A DNA stretch of 13,440 bases, from contig JALOPY010000013.1 in NCBI GenBank assembly GCA_025453735.1, forward strand, positions 1 to 13,440. The letters run 5' to 3'. Both the position numbers and the translations under genes were made by a program. This DNA is from a bacterium (lineage in GTDB: Bacteria > Zhuqueibacterota > Zhuqueibacteria > Thermofontimicrobiales > Thermofontimicrobiaceae). The notes below the pieces were generated by a model. That model made no database searches, had not been told where the DNA came from, and worked only from the letters and a program-made list of their open reading frames with translations. Below, piece after piece: positions 6,990 to 13,440 of this stretch; position 1 is the stretch's first letter; each line of letters starts with the position of its first letter.

Positions 6990-8861
6990 CTACAGCTTAA
7001 TATCTGTGCCAACCAAAATCTTTATATCGAACAATGAAGTATTGATAACTGTAATTGGCTGCCCCAGAACTTTTTTCAATTCTTCCGCAATGCGGTTTTG
7101 TGATGCTTCACATTTGATGAAAGAAACTCGATATGATTTTTTATCGGCATTTCGATAATCGACCACTGAAATTTTGCTGCCATTGATGGGTTGGTTATGA
7201 AGAAGCTGGTTCACCCGCCCTGCCAGTCCGGTAAGCGTATAGCCGTTTAGAATCTCTAAATAATAATCTTTCCGTTCTTTTTCTTCCCGGTAGCTTCCTG
7301 TTTTTATTGGGGGCAATTTAAAATCTGCGCCAATGACGAGCGTGAAGTCAACCGGCGAGCTTTCCGGACGAATTTGAAAATGCGTGCTGAATAATTGGAC
7401 ATACTGATCGACTCGTTCTTTGATGGTGTTTGCGATTTGAACGTCTGAAGCCCGCCGCCATAAGATTTTGGATTTTTTCAGCCTCAAAGTTGATTTCATC
7501 AATTCAACGTCATCGGAAGTCGAGAAATTTTTCATCTCTTGCAAGTAGCCATCCCAGGTAATATTTTTCTGGAAGGAGCCATCGATCAAAATTACATTGA
7601 GCTTTATTTCGCCCGCAGGTTGAAATTCTGGTTCAGCAGTCGGTGTAATTGCCTCGTCTGGTTGATAACTAATTCCCGGCTCTTCTTCGACTTGTCTCGC
7701 TTGCTGAATTGGCTCCGACGAGGGAGGCTGAATAACTTCAGCTCTATCATCACCAGCCTGAATTTCCTGGCTATCATCTTTTGATACCGATTGCCAATAT
7801 GAAGGTCCATACTTGATGATGAAAAATAGAATCAATGCGGTCAGGACGACGACACTGAAAATATTCAATATCTGGCGCAGCGGGATTTGGTATCCAGGTC
7901 GAAGCTTGCCAGTCCGACGAGCGATCGGACGGCGACTCTCTCGATCTTGTGAAAATTCCTCGACGATCTCTTTTTCTGCCGGCTGGATTTCTTTCACCCT
8001 GGTGGGTGCTCGATAGCGAACGCCTTTTATTGTAATTTGTCGCTCTGGAGGTTGGGAAGCATCAGCCTGGGGTGGGATCAACTCATCGCCCTCCTGAATC
8101 CGTTTAATACTTTTTAGCCTGACGATTAACGCCGTCGCCGCATCTTCTAATTCATGTTCAGAAGCAACTTTTACAAGTAAGTCACAAGCTTGTTGAGGCG
8201 TTGCTGAAATCATAATATCCTGAAGGCTCTGCTCCGACACTGCCTGATAAACACCATCGGTGCATAATAGCACGACATCGTTAATTTGTATCTTGCGCTG
8301 AATCATATCGATAGTTACATCTTCATCGCTTCCGAGCGAACGGACAATGTAGCTCCCGTTTTGCACGCCTTGCGATGGAGGAGATTCATTCCCTTTCTCG
8401 ACATCAATAACGTGGCTTCGGGTCAGAAGCTCAAAGCCGCTGCCACTAACCAGGTAGGCACAACAATTACCGACATGAGCGATATAAAGCTTGTCTTGAT
8501 GGATAACCGCGCAGGTCAGAGAAGCGGAAAAATAGCTAATGGATTGGTTCTCGATGTTTGCATCATGGATCATGGTGTTGGCGCTTTTCACAGCCTTCAT
8601 CAGCATTGCTTCTATTGTGCCAACCCATGGCTCATCAAAGTATTCCTGGATAACGGTTTGAATCGCCAGCTTACTGGCAAACGCTCCTGTGCTCTCCTCC
8701 CCTTTGCCATCAGCAATCATGAACATCTGCCCCCTGAGCAGCAATGCCTCCGGATGCTGGGGGAAATAATAGCCTATTGTATCCTCGTTTTGCTGCTTGC
8801 CTGTTCCTGGCTTTGAATTCTTTCCCAGCTCCAGGCTAAATACCATATTTGTTGTTGACAA
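6990..8861 (-). CDS. Membrane-anchored PP2C phosphatase with two LytR_C-like domains
   Basis: A 623-residue protein. Residues ~8-250 are a PP2C (PPM) Ser/Thr phosphatase domain. The metal-binding aspartates are present: NED (Asp27), ADG (Asp51), TDG (Asp202) and ED (Asp240). Two motifs are unusual: the common DGMGG is DGKGE, and the common VGDSR is VGNCC. A Pro/Glu- and Arg-rich linker (~251-330) leads to one membrane segment (~331-350), then an acidic linker (~360-418). Residues ~419-513 and ~532-622 look like two diverged LytR_C domains: each begins with a hydrophobic strand (NVILIDGS, YLEILNG), has an Ala-Ser helix (RASDVQIANTI, EASQNRIAEEL) and ends alike (DFTLVIGADF, DIKILVGTDI). The phosphatase should be cytoplasmic and the C-terminal pair extracytoplasmic. 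It heads the unit with NamZ, so a role in envelope signalling is inferred. The TTG start has GAGGA upstream. Confidence 0.88.
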   Translation of the reverse strand: MSTTNMVFSLELGKNSKPGTGKQQNEDTIGYYFPQHPEALLLRGQMFMIADGKGEESTGAFASKLAIQTVIQEYFDEPWVGTIEAMLMKAVKSANTMIHDANIENQSISYFSASLTCAVIHQDKLYIAHVGNCCAYLVSGSGFELLTRSHVIDVEKGNESPPSQGVQNGSYIVRSLGSDEDVTIDMIQRKIQINDVVLLCTDGVYQAVSEQSLQDIMISATPQQACDLLVKVASEHELEDAATALIVRLKSIKRIQEGDELIPPQADASQPPERQITIKGVRYRAPTRVKEIQPAEKEIVEEFSQDRESRRPIARRTGKLRPGYQIPLRQILNIFSVVVLTALILFFIIKYGPSYWQSVSKDDSQEIQAGDDRAEVIQPPSSEPIQQARQVEEEPGISYQPDEAITPTAEPEFQPAGEIKLNVILIDGSFQKNITWDGYLQEMKNFSTSDDVELMKSTLRLKKSKILWRRASDVQIANTIKERVDQYVQLFSTHFQIRPESSPVDFTLVIGADFKLPPIKTGSYREEKERKDYYLEILNGYTLTGLAGRVNQLLHNQPINGSKISVVDYRNADKKSYRVSFIKCEASQNRIAEELKKVLGQPITVINTSLFDIKILVGTDIKL

Positions 8862-8865
8862 CTTT

Positions 8866-8870
8866 TCCTC
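8866..8870 (-). promoter_or_regulatory. Shine-Dalgarno GAGGA for a TTG start
   Basis: On the minus strand GAGG followed by AAAAG precedes TTG (8859-8861). The in-frame ATG at codon 6 (8844-8846) is about 20 bases from this site, too far, so the TTG is the preferred start of the phosphatase gene. Confidence 0.55.
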
Positions 8871-8904
8871 GCTCCAATATTAAAAATCGTTCCCGCTTGA
8901 TGAC

Positions 8905-8933
8905 AATATAAAATGTAACAAGTTAAAAATCAA
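8905..8933 (-). promoter_or_regulatory. Sigma70-like promoter of the phosphatase-NamZ unit
   Basis: On the minus strand TTGATT (8928-8933) and TATATT (8905-8910) are separated by exactly 17 bases, close to the TTGACA/TATAAT consensus (4 and 5 of 6 matches). Transcription would start near 8898, about 37 bases before the TTG start codon. A 7-bp inverted pair GCTTGAT/ATCAAGC (8935-8929 and 8901-8895) brackets the promoter and could be an operator. The real promoter consensus of this organism is unknown, so this is a prediction. Confidence 0.4.
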
Positions 8934-8950
8934 GCAAAAAATTAAGCATC

Positions 8951-9115
8951 ACTCAGGTTCAGAGTTTCAAAGTTCCCGGTTCAAGGTTTAAGATGAATAA
9001 AAATTAACCTCTTTTCAAATAATAGCAGAAAATCATTTGATGATTCTGCAATATAGACAAACCAAAAAACTGGTTTCAACCTTATAACCTGAACGATGAG
9101 CCTGGCAACCTGAGT
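8951..9115. repeat. 165-bp imperfect inverted-repeat element
   Basis: The ends ACTCAGGTT (8951-8959) and AACCTGAGT (9107-9115) are exact reverse complements. The next ~30 bases on each side also match loosely, including AAGGTT (8983-8988) with AACCTT (9078-9083). The arms consist of repeated GGTTC/AGTTC-like words. The centre is AT-rich and holds a small hairpin (about 9025-9049, GCAG...CTGC). It has the shape of a degraded non-autonomous element or a dispersed intergenic repeat. No coding content is visible. Confidence 0.35.
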
Positions 9116-9185
9116 CGTTACAAAATTAATATGCACCTGAAGTCCGGAAAACATTAGATGCTTTCACGGTAAAACCTTAGTCTCG

Positions 9186-9231
9186 GGTGGATAAACCTGG
9201 TTTCTGGCAGAAACCAGGTTTATTATCCACC
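9186..9231. repeat. 46-bp strong palindrome, possible terminator
   Basis: ATAAACCTGGTTTCTG (9191-9206) and CAGAAACCAGGTTTAT (9208-9223) are perfect 16-base reverse complements around one central base. The outer words GGTGGATA (9186-9193) and TATCCACC (9224-9231) continue the symmetry. As RNA or single-stranded DNA this folds into a very stable stem with a loop of about five bases. It starts 34 bases after the metallophosphoesterase stop, where a terminator is expected, but there is no U run on the minus strand, so it may instead be a dispersed palindromic repeat that protects or ends the transcript. Confidence 0.6.
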
Positions 9232-9265
9232 TGTAAGCGAGCTTTTACCTTTCACGATAGAATGG

Positions 9266-12187
9266 CTACCTGAGCCGGGCATATCGCAACAATCTCAGCC
9301 AGGCGCGACGCAACCGATGAAAGAACTTTCGTTCTGAAATCATAATCTCACGATTTTCAACTATCCCCCTGGGCGCTGGGCGTTCTGATCTTGGATTCAC
9401 GGTAATCCGAATGATCAGATCGCCATCGAGCAACTCAACTTTTGAATGAATTGGCAAATCCTGGTGTTTCATGCCTGGAAATTGCAGCGCAAATCCCAAA
9501 ACTGCTTTTTCGAGCTTGTTGCTGTTCCATTTTTTTGCATTCCTTTCGCCGTCCTGTTTATTTTTGGCAAATAAGAACGGAAATGTTTCGCTGGACAAAA
9601 GCCAGGCGCTGGCGAAACGAGTGCTCTCTTCGGCTGGCACATCCGCGAATTCTTCTAAAAATTTTTTCATTTTTAGAATCACATTGCTCATAAATGCTGG
9701 CAAAGGAATCTGAAGGGTATGTGTTTTCGGCGAATCAGCAGCCAGCAGGCTGATAAATACACACCCTAAAGGATCAGATAATGACTTTGGTGAATCGAAT
9801 GTGACATCCTGTTTAATGAAATCACTCACACTGGACAACAGGGCTTCAAACGGAGCGGCAATCGATCTGACAATGCTATGGAGAAGAGAATCGACAACCG
9901 GGTCAATATAGGTTGAAAGATGCTCGATTGTTTTTAAAATTTGGGGCTCCTTTGAATCAATTTTTTTTCTGAGGTCCGATTCCATGACCGGCAATTCCCA
10001 ATCCATTGCCTGTGGCTTTTCGGGACGCGTGTCCCTGGTCCAATAAACGCAACGAGCCTGCGCGGTTTCATCGATATGAATCGCCCACACAATTCCTTCC
10101 ATCCAGCCAGTGTTGCCACTATTAAAGTAACGACTCTTGATCAGGTTCAGCTTTGGCAGGATGATCCCATTGGTCGTATCAGATATTTTTTGTTCGACTT
10201 TCTCAAAATCGGAACGAAAAAAGGGCAGCAGTCGCTTCAAATCATAGTAAGGCTGGCTTTGAGGACGATGGGTATGGCCCAGACAGATAAGATTGTTTCG
10301 AGTAACTTTTTCAGAATCCGGTTTTTCCCGCACTCCGATTGTTGCTCCTGAAAGCGCTGCGAGCGTTTCTAAATAAAACATATCATCAATGGTGTGTCGT
10401 TCCAGATCATCTTGATGCTGAACTTTATGAGCGTATTTTCGAGCGGGAAGATACGCGGGAAAATTTTTCAAAACAAACGCATTGGCAAGAATCTCGGTGA
10501 AATTGATAGTTGGAGAGCCTGAATACGCAATTCCCCCCATATCGATAAACGGATCATCGAGAAAATCGATCGGTGTGGCAATCGCACTGACAATCAGTTT
10601 CCCAAGAATATTATTTTCATCACAATTAAAAAAATCCCATTGATGTCCATGAGCCACAATCATAGGCGCCTTTTTATGATAAGGATAAGAATCAAGCGCA
10701 AAATAGATTTCAGACTCATCCATGGTCTTCACACCCTCGATAATGGCAAAATCATAGACCTTGAATAACGGATCATCCGGCTTCTTGTCCTTATCAAAAA
10801 AGCTTTGCAGAACCTCGAAGACATTCGGATTTCTAATATAACAATCGTGATTTCCAAATAATCGAATATATCGCCCGTTGCAATGCAGCTTTAATAATCG
10901 ATCATAGACCGGTCGATGCGTATCAATGATTTCCTGAAGCATCTCACGCGGTCGCTTCGAAAAATCCCTGGTGTACCACAACTCATCACAATCGCCAGCT
11001 TCAAGCACCGTGTAGCCATTCTCATACGCGAAATCCAGAAGCTCGCAATAGAGCTCCTGGTTCGCAGCAAAATGATCTATGGAACCGAACTCCATTGGCT
11101 CGCGCATATCTGATCTGGAATCCCGGTGGATATCACTAAAAATGATATACTTGGGACCGCCTTCGATTGGGGCTGGAAGTCGTTTGACGCTCAGCTTCGT
11201 ATCTTTTTCGATTTCATTGAACAGAAGTTTCCACCAGGGGAGCAAGCAATCGAACAGCGAATGGACAGTTGCAGCGATAATAAGGAAAATCCCGACCGGG
11301 GTAAACCTCGCCATTTTCAACAGCGCCCATTCAGCATCCTCGTCCTTTTTTGCATTTTCAATGAGGTTGACAAAAACTTTGGTGATCGTCTTTGCTTCAA
11401 TACTGATTGGCTGTTTGAACTGAAGTTTTTCAATCGCTGCTCTCAAAGGAGCGAACAGGTCTTCTGTCGCTTCATTCGCAGCAGTGAGCGGTGTCATTTC
11501 TTCGGGGAAAATGGTATATTTTAACAGACTCTGCAATCCCAATCCGGCTAAAGCAACGCCTGCGGGGAATTGGTAGGCTCGCGAGCTGAGGAGTTTTCGC
11601 AGCACGGCTGTGATCGAGTTTTCTTCGACTAAATTTAAATCCAATAATGAAATCTTGGTTCCCAGCCCACCTTCATCGCTGGTCAATACCGCGGCAAGCG
11701 CTTTTGATAAATTATCGGGACCGAGGACATTGAGAGTCGTTGCCAGAAGCGGTCCCCAGAGCTGAGTGAACCGTTTTTTAATTTCTGTCGGATCACGCAA
11801 ACAAAATATCGCCGCCTGCTGAAACAGCTTTTTCAGATCTGGCTGCTTCTGCAACAGGGTTTCGAGTAATGTATCAAACGGGGCATCGCTCAGCTCATCT
11901 GCCAACTCATACAATTGCTCTGCCAGATCCTCGATTTTCAACAATCCATCTTGCAGCCACTCTTCCCAGATTACCGGAAAACGCTGTTGCGCCGCATTTT
12001 GCACTTGTTTGAAAGTTTCTTTAAAAAACTTTTTTAGCTTTTGTGGATCACGATCCTGGACGACCTCTTTGATCTTTTTCTGCAACGTTGCCTTAAAATC
12101 ATCGAACTCTTGTTCCGCACTTCCAGCATCTTTGAATGTATCGAGAAAGTCCAAGGCATCATTTACAAGTGAATCGAAGATACCCAT
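9266..12187 (-). CDS. Large calcineurin-like metallophosphoesterase with unknown flanking domains
   Basis: A 973-residue protein, far longer than the usual 250-350 for simple family members. The core (~345-720) carries all metal-binding motifs in order: FSDIH (Asp352, His354), GDCDELW (Asp399), GNHD (445-448), AHGHQW (His513, His515) and GHTH (637-640). This predicts a two-metal hydrolase of phosphoesters or pyrophosphates. The D-x-H, GD and GNHD layout recalls LpxH-like enzymes, but the substrate is unknown. Residues 1-340 are helical and unrecognised, with a hydrophobic stretch (~297-323, GIFLIIAATVHSLFDCLLPWW) that may be a membrane segment. Residues ~725-973 are also unrecognised and end in an Arg-rich tail. 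I chose the ATG at 12185-12187, preceded by AAGGA eight bases away, over an upstream TTG at 12235 that adds 16 residues without a site. It follows the 12307 gene by 119 bp and may be co-transcribed with it. Confidence 0.85.
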   Translation of the reverse strand: MGIFDSLVNDALDFLDTFKDAGSAEQEFDDFKATLQKKIKEVVQDRDPQKLKKFFKETFKQVQNAAQQRFPVIWEEWLQDGLLKIEDLAEQLYELADELSDAPFDTLLETLLQKQPDLKKLFQQAAIFCLRDPTEIKKRFTQLWGPLLATTLNVLGPDNLSKALAAVLTSDEGGLGTKISLLDLNLVEENSITAVLRKLLSSRAYQFPAGVALAGLGLQSLLKYTIFPEEMTPLTAANEATEDLFAPLRAAIEKLQFKQPISIEAKTITKVFVNLIENAKKDEDAEWALLKMARFTPVGIFLIIAATVHSLFDCLLPWWKLLFNEIEKDTKLSVKRLPAPIEGGPKYIIFSDIHRDSRSDMREPMEFGSIDHFAANQELYCELLDFAYENGYTVLEAGDCDELWYTRDFSKRPREMLQEIIDTHRPVYDRLLKLHCNGRYIRLFGNHDCYIRNPNVFEVLQSFFDKDKKPDDPLFKVYDFAIIEGVKTMDESEIYFALDSYPYHKKAPMIVAHGHQWDFFNCDENNILGKLIVSAIATPIDFLDDPFIDMGGIAYSGSPTINFTEILANAFVLKNFPAYLPARKYAHKVQHQDDLERHTIDDMFYLETLAALSGATIGVREKPDSEKVTRNNLICLGHTHRPQSQPYYDLKRLLPFFRSDFEKVEQKISDTTNGIILPKLNLIKSRYFNSGNTGWMEGIVWAIHIDETAQARCVYWTRDTRPEKPQAMDWELPVMESDLRKKIDSKEPQILKTIEHLSTYIDPVVDSLLHSIVRSIAAPFEALLSSVSDFIKQDVTFDSPKSLSDPLGCVFISLLAADSPKTHTLQIPLPAFMSNVILKMKKFLEEFADVPAEESTRFASAWLLSSETFPFLFAKNKQDGERNAKKWNSNKLEKAVLGFALQFPGMKHQDLPIHSKVELLDGDLIIRITVNPRSERPAPRGIVENREIMISERKFFHRLRRAWLRLLRYARLR

Positions 12188-12195
12188 GCAGCAAT

Positions 12196-12200
12196 TCCTT
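12196..12200 (-). promoter_or_regulatory. Shine-Dalgarno AAGGA deciding the ATG start
   Basis: On the minus strand AAGGA is followed by eight bases and then ATG (12185-12187). The alternative TTG at 12233-12235 has no comparable site, so the shorter 973-residue metallophosphoesterase product is preferred. Confidence 0.6.
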
Positions 12201-12306
12201 ACCTCGCGTTTTTTATCCGAATGAGCTTTGCGCAATGAGCGTTCATGTTATTAACGCTAAAAAAAAATGACGAGCCAGAACAATTTCTGCAAACTATTTT
12301 TCGATG

Positions 12307-13440
12307 TTACGTTGGAGGATGTTCATCGTACGGATCAACCAGCTTGCCAGTATCTTTTAATTGAATTTTAATCGGCAAGGTTAGTGAGCGAAATTTCTCC
12401 CTGCCGCGAACGACCTGCTCCCACAAATCCTGTGGAATCACAGCGCACCATTCTTTGCATGTGTAATCGTCCCATTTGTCGCTGAAATATTTTTCGGTGT
12501 AAAGGCCAATGGTGCTCTGAATCAGGTCTTCCCTGTTATTCGAGCGATCCCTTAGATCAATGGCATCGTATTCTTCAAGAAACTCTTTCATGTATTTTGC
12601 AATATCAAAAACCGCGCTGTGGTGCATCGTGTAAAACGAATTCTTAATAAACATACCAACCATCTCGACAATTTCAGAAAATTTGGACCTTCTGCCGAAT
12701 AATTGCAGTTTCTTTCTGACCAGTTTAGGAAACAGGTCCATATAATATTCGATAATTTTCTCATTGTCCTCATACTTGCGCATCGCTTCACCAAGCAGCA
12801 TCCCCAGCCGGTCTGACCCACGATCTTCAATGGTATCCGCGCTGGTCGCGTAACCCCAGAGCAAGTTGGTGAGGAGCCGAACATAATTTCGCTTTCGCAT
12901 TCGCACCAGCCACTTTTTCTCCCGAAGCGTGCGCTGTTGGATTTCGGTGGCTTCAGCTCGTTTATCAGCTTGCTCACGACCGTACAGATAATTCACCATG
13001 GCGCAATTAAAAAAATGCCCCAGGTCGATAAATCCGCCATTGCATGTAAAAACAAACCGGTTAAAAAAACCTGTTTCTAATTCTGGTTCGCCAATCGCCG
13101 GACAAAACGTCCAGCCCAGAGTGACCAGGTTGATGAGATTATCGACAATCGGGGAAAGATCGTCCACATTTCGCTGGTAAAATTTTCGAATGACCTGCCA
13201 GCCAAATGGCTTTTCTTTTTCGACGTGCTTAATCTTCTGCCGAAATTTTAATTCAAGATACGGGAGAACAATGAATCGGAAATTTTCTCGCACCGATTCG
13301 ATTCGCTCTTCCAGTCCGATCAAAGCAAAAATGCTAAAAAAATTTCCCAATCCATTGATCAATGAATCAAACGGAATCGAGGTTTCGTTCAAATGGTATT
13401 TTTCAAATTTGCTTCGGATGCTTTCCGGCACCAAAGGACC
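12307..13440 (-). CDS. Unrecognised conserved-looking protein, 5' end outside window
   Basis: The frame stays open to the window edge, so the first visible residues (Gly-Pro-Leu-Val-Pro) are probably internal; a TTG at 13434 would give 375 residues but has no visible upstream context. I do not recognise the family with confidence. The central segment TCNGGFIDLGHFFNCAMVN (about residues 130-148 from that TTG) has a GGFID-x-GH motif that loosely recalls DUF4056-type proteins, from memory and unverified. After it come SDRLGMLLGEA (~209-219) and a stretch of alternating helices rich in Phe, Tyr and Lys. The C-terminus ends in a Pro- and His-containing tail (YDEHPPT). No signal peptide or strong membrane segment is visible in the part present. 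It lies 119 bp upstream of the metallophosphoesterase gene on the same strand, so a shared transcript and task are possible. Confidence 0.7.
   Translation of the reverse strand, partial: GPLVPESIRSKFEKYHLNETSIPFDSLINGLGNFFSIFALIGLEERIESVRENFRFIVLPYLELKFRQKIKHVEKEKPFGWQVIRKFYQRNVDDLSPIVDNLINLVTLGWTFCPAIGEPELETGFFNRFVFTCNGGFIDLGHFFNCAMVNYLYGREQADKRAEATEIQQRTLREKKWLVRMRKRNYVRLLTNLLWGYATSADTIEDRGSDRLGMLLGEAMRKYEDNEKIIEYYMDLFPKLVRKKLQLFGRRSKFSEIVEMVGMFIKNSFYTMHHSAVFDIAKYMKEFLEEYDAIDLRDRSNNREDLIQSTIGLYTEKYFSDKWDDYTCKEWCAVIPQDLWEQVVRGREKFRSLTLPIKIQLKDTGKLVDPYDEHPPT

Larger units (their letters stand above)
8862..9265. other. 404-bp intergenic region
   Basis: The gap separates the metallophosphoesterase stop from the phosphatase gene, both on the minus strand. 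In transcription order it holds the 46-bp palindrome (9186-9231), an unremarkable stretch (9116-9185), the 165-bp imperfect inverted repeat (8951-9115), and the promoter and Shine-Dalgarno of the phosphatase gene. No open frame of interest is present. The gap most likely separates two transcription units. Confidence 0.55.

Noticed and set aside
8286..8816. 176-residue plus-strand open frame
   Set aside because: It is antisense to the PP2C catalytic domain, whose motifs are intact on the other strand.
12188..12235. TTG start extending the metallophosphoesterase by 16 residues
   Set aside because: It has no Shine-Dalgarno, while the ATG at 12187 has AAGGA at a good distance.

Overview
The window carries seven protein-coding genes, all on the minus strand, and repeat-rich gaps. 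The first gene (871-3324) ends in a Por/type IX-style C-terminal sorting domain (NQPNPFNPET, then SGVYFYR and a basic end). That points to a Gram-negative bacterium of the wider FCB assemblage, such as Calditrichota/KSB1-like lineages. No rRNA or taxon-specific gene is present, so this placement is an inference. Coding DNA has moderate GC and the gaps are AT-rich. I see no tRNA, rRNA, CRISPR array, transposase or phage gene.

Layout, from the right edge in the direction of transcription. At 12307-13440 lies the 3' part of an unrecognised gene whose start is outside the window. After 119 bp comes a 973-residue protein (9266-12187) with a complete calcineurin-like metallophosphoesterase core between two unrecognised flanks. 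A 404-bp gap (8862-9265) then holds a strong 46-bp palindrome, a 165-bp imperfect inverted repeat and a good sigma70-like promoter. Next is a compact four-gene unit: a membrane-anchored PP2C phosphatase with two LytR_C-like extracytoplasmic domains (6990-8861), a DUF1343/NamZ-type exo-muramidase lipoprotein (5700-6950), a small class I methyltransferase overlapping it by 8 bp (5126-5707), and a TPR protein (3538-5082). After a 213-bp AT-rich gap comes a secreted protein with about 13 YCF48/BNR-like repeats, an FN3-like module and the sorting domain (871-3324). The leftmost 870 bp has no convincing gene. It holds nested palindromes and a MITE-like inverted repeat.

The most interesting point is the phosphatase-NamZ pair. 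A cytoplasmic Ser/Thr phosphatase domain is joined through one membrane segment to two domains of the type found at the C-terminus of LytR-CpsA-Psr wall enzymes, and the next gene encodes a predicted periplasmic peptidoglycan exo-hydrolase. This suggests, by inference only, a cell-wall-responsive dephosphorylation switch coupled to wall turnover. Several genes start at TTG with a clear Shine-Dalgarno, and in one case an ATG is preferred over an upstream TTG, so starts in this genome need attention.
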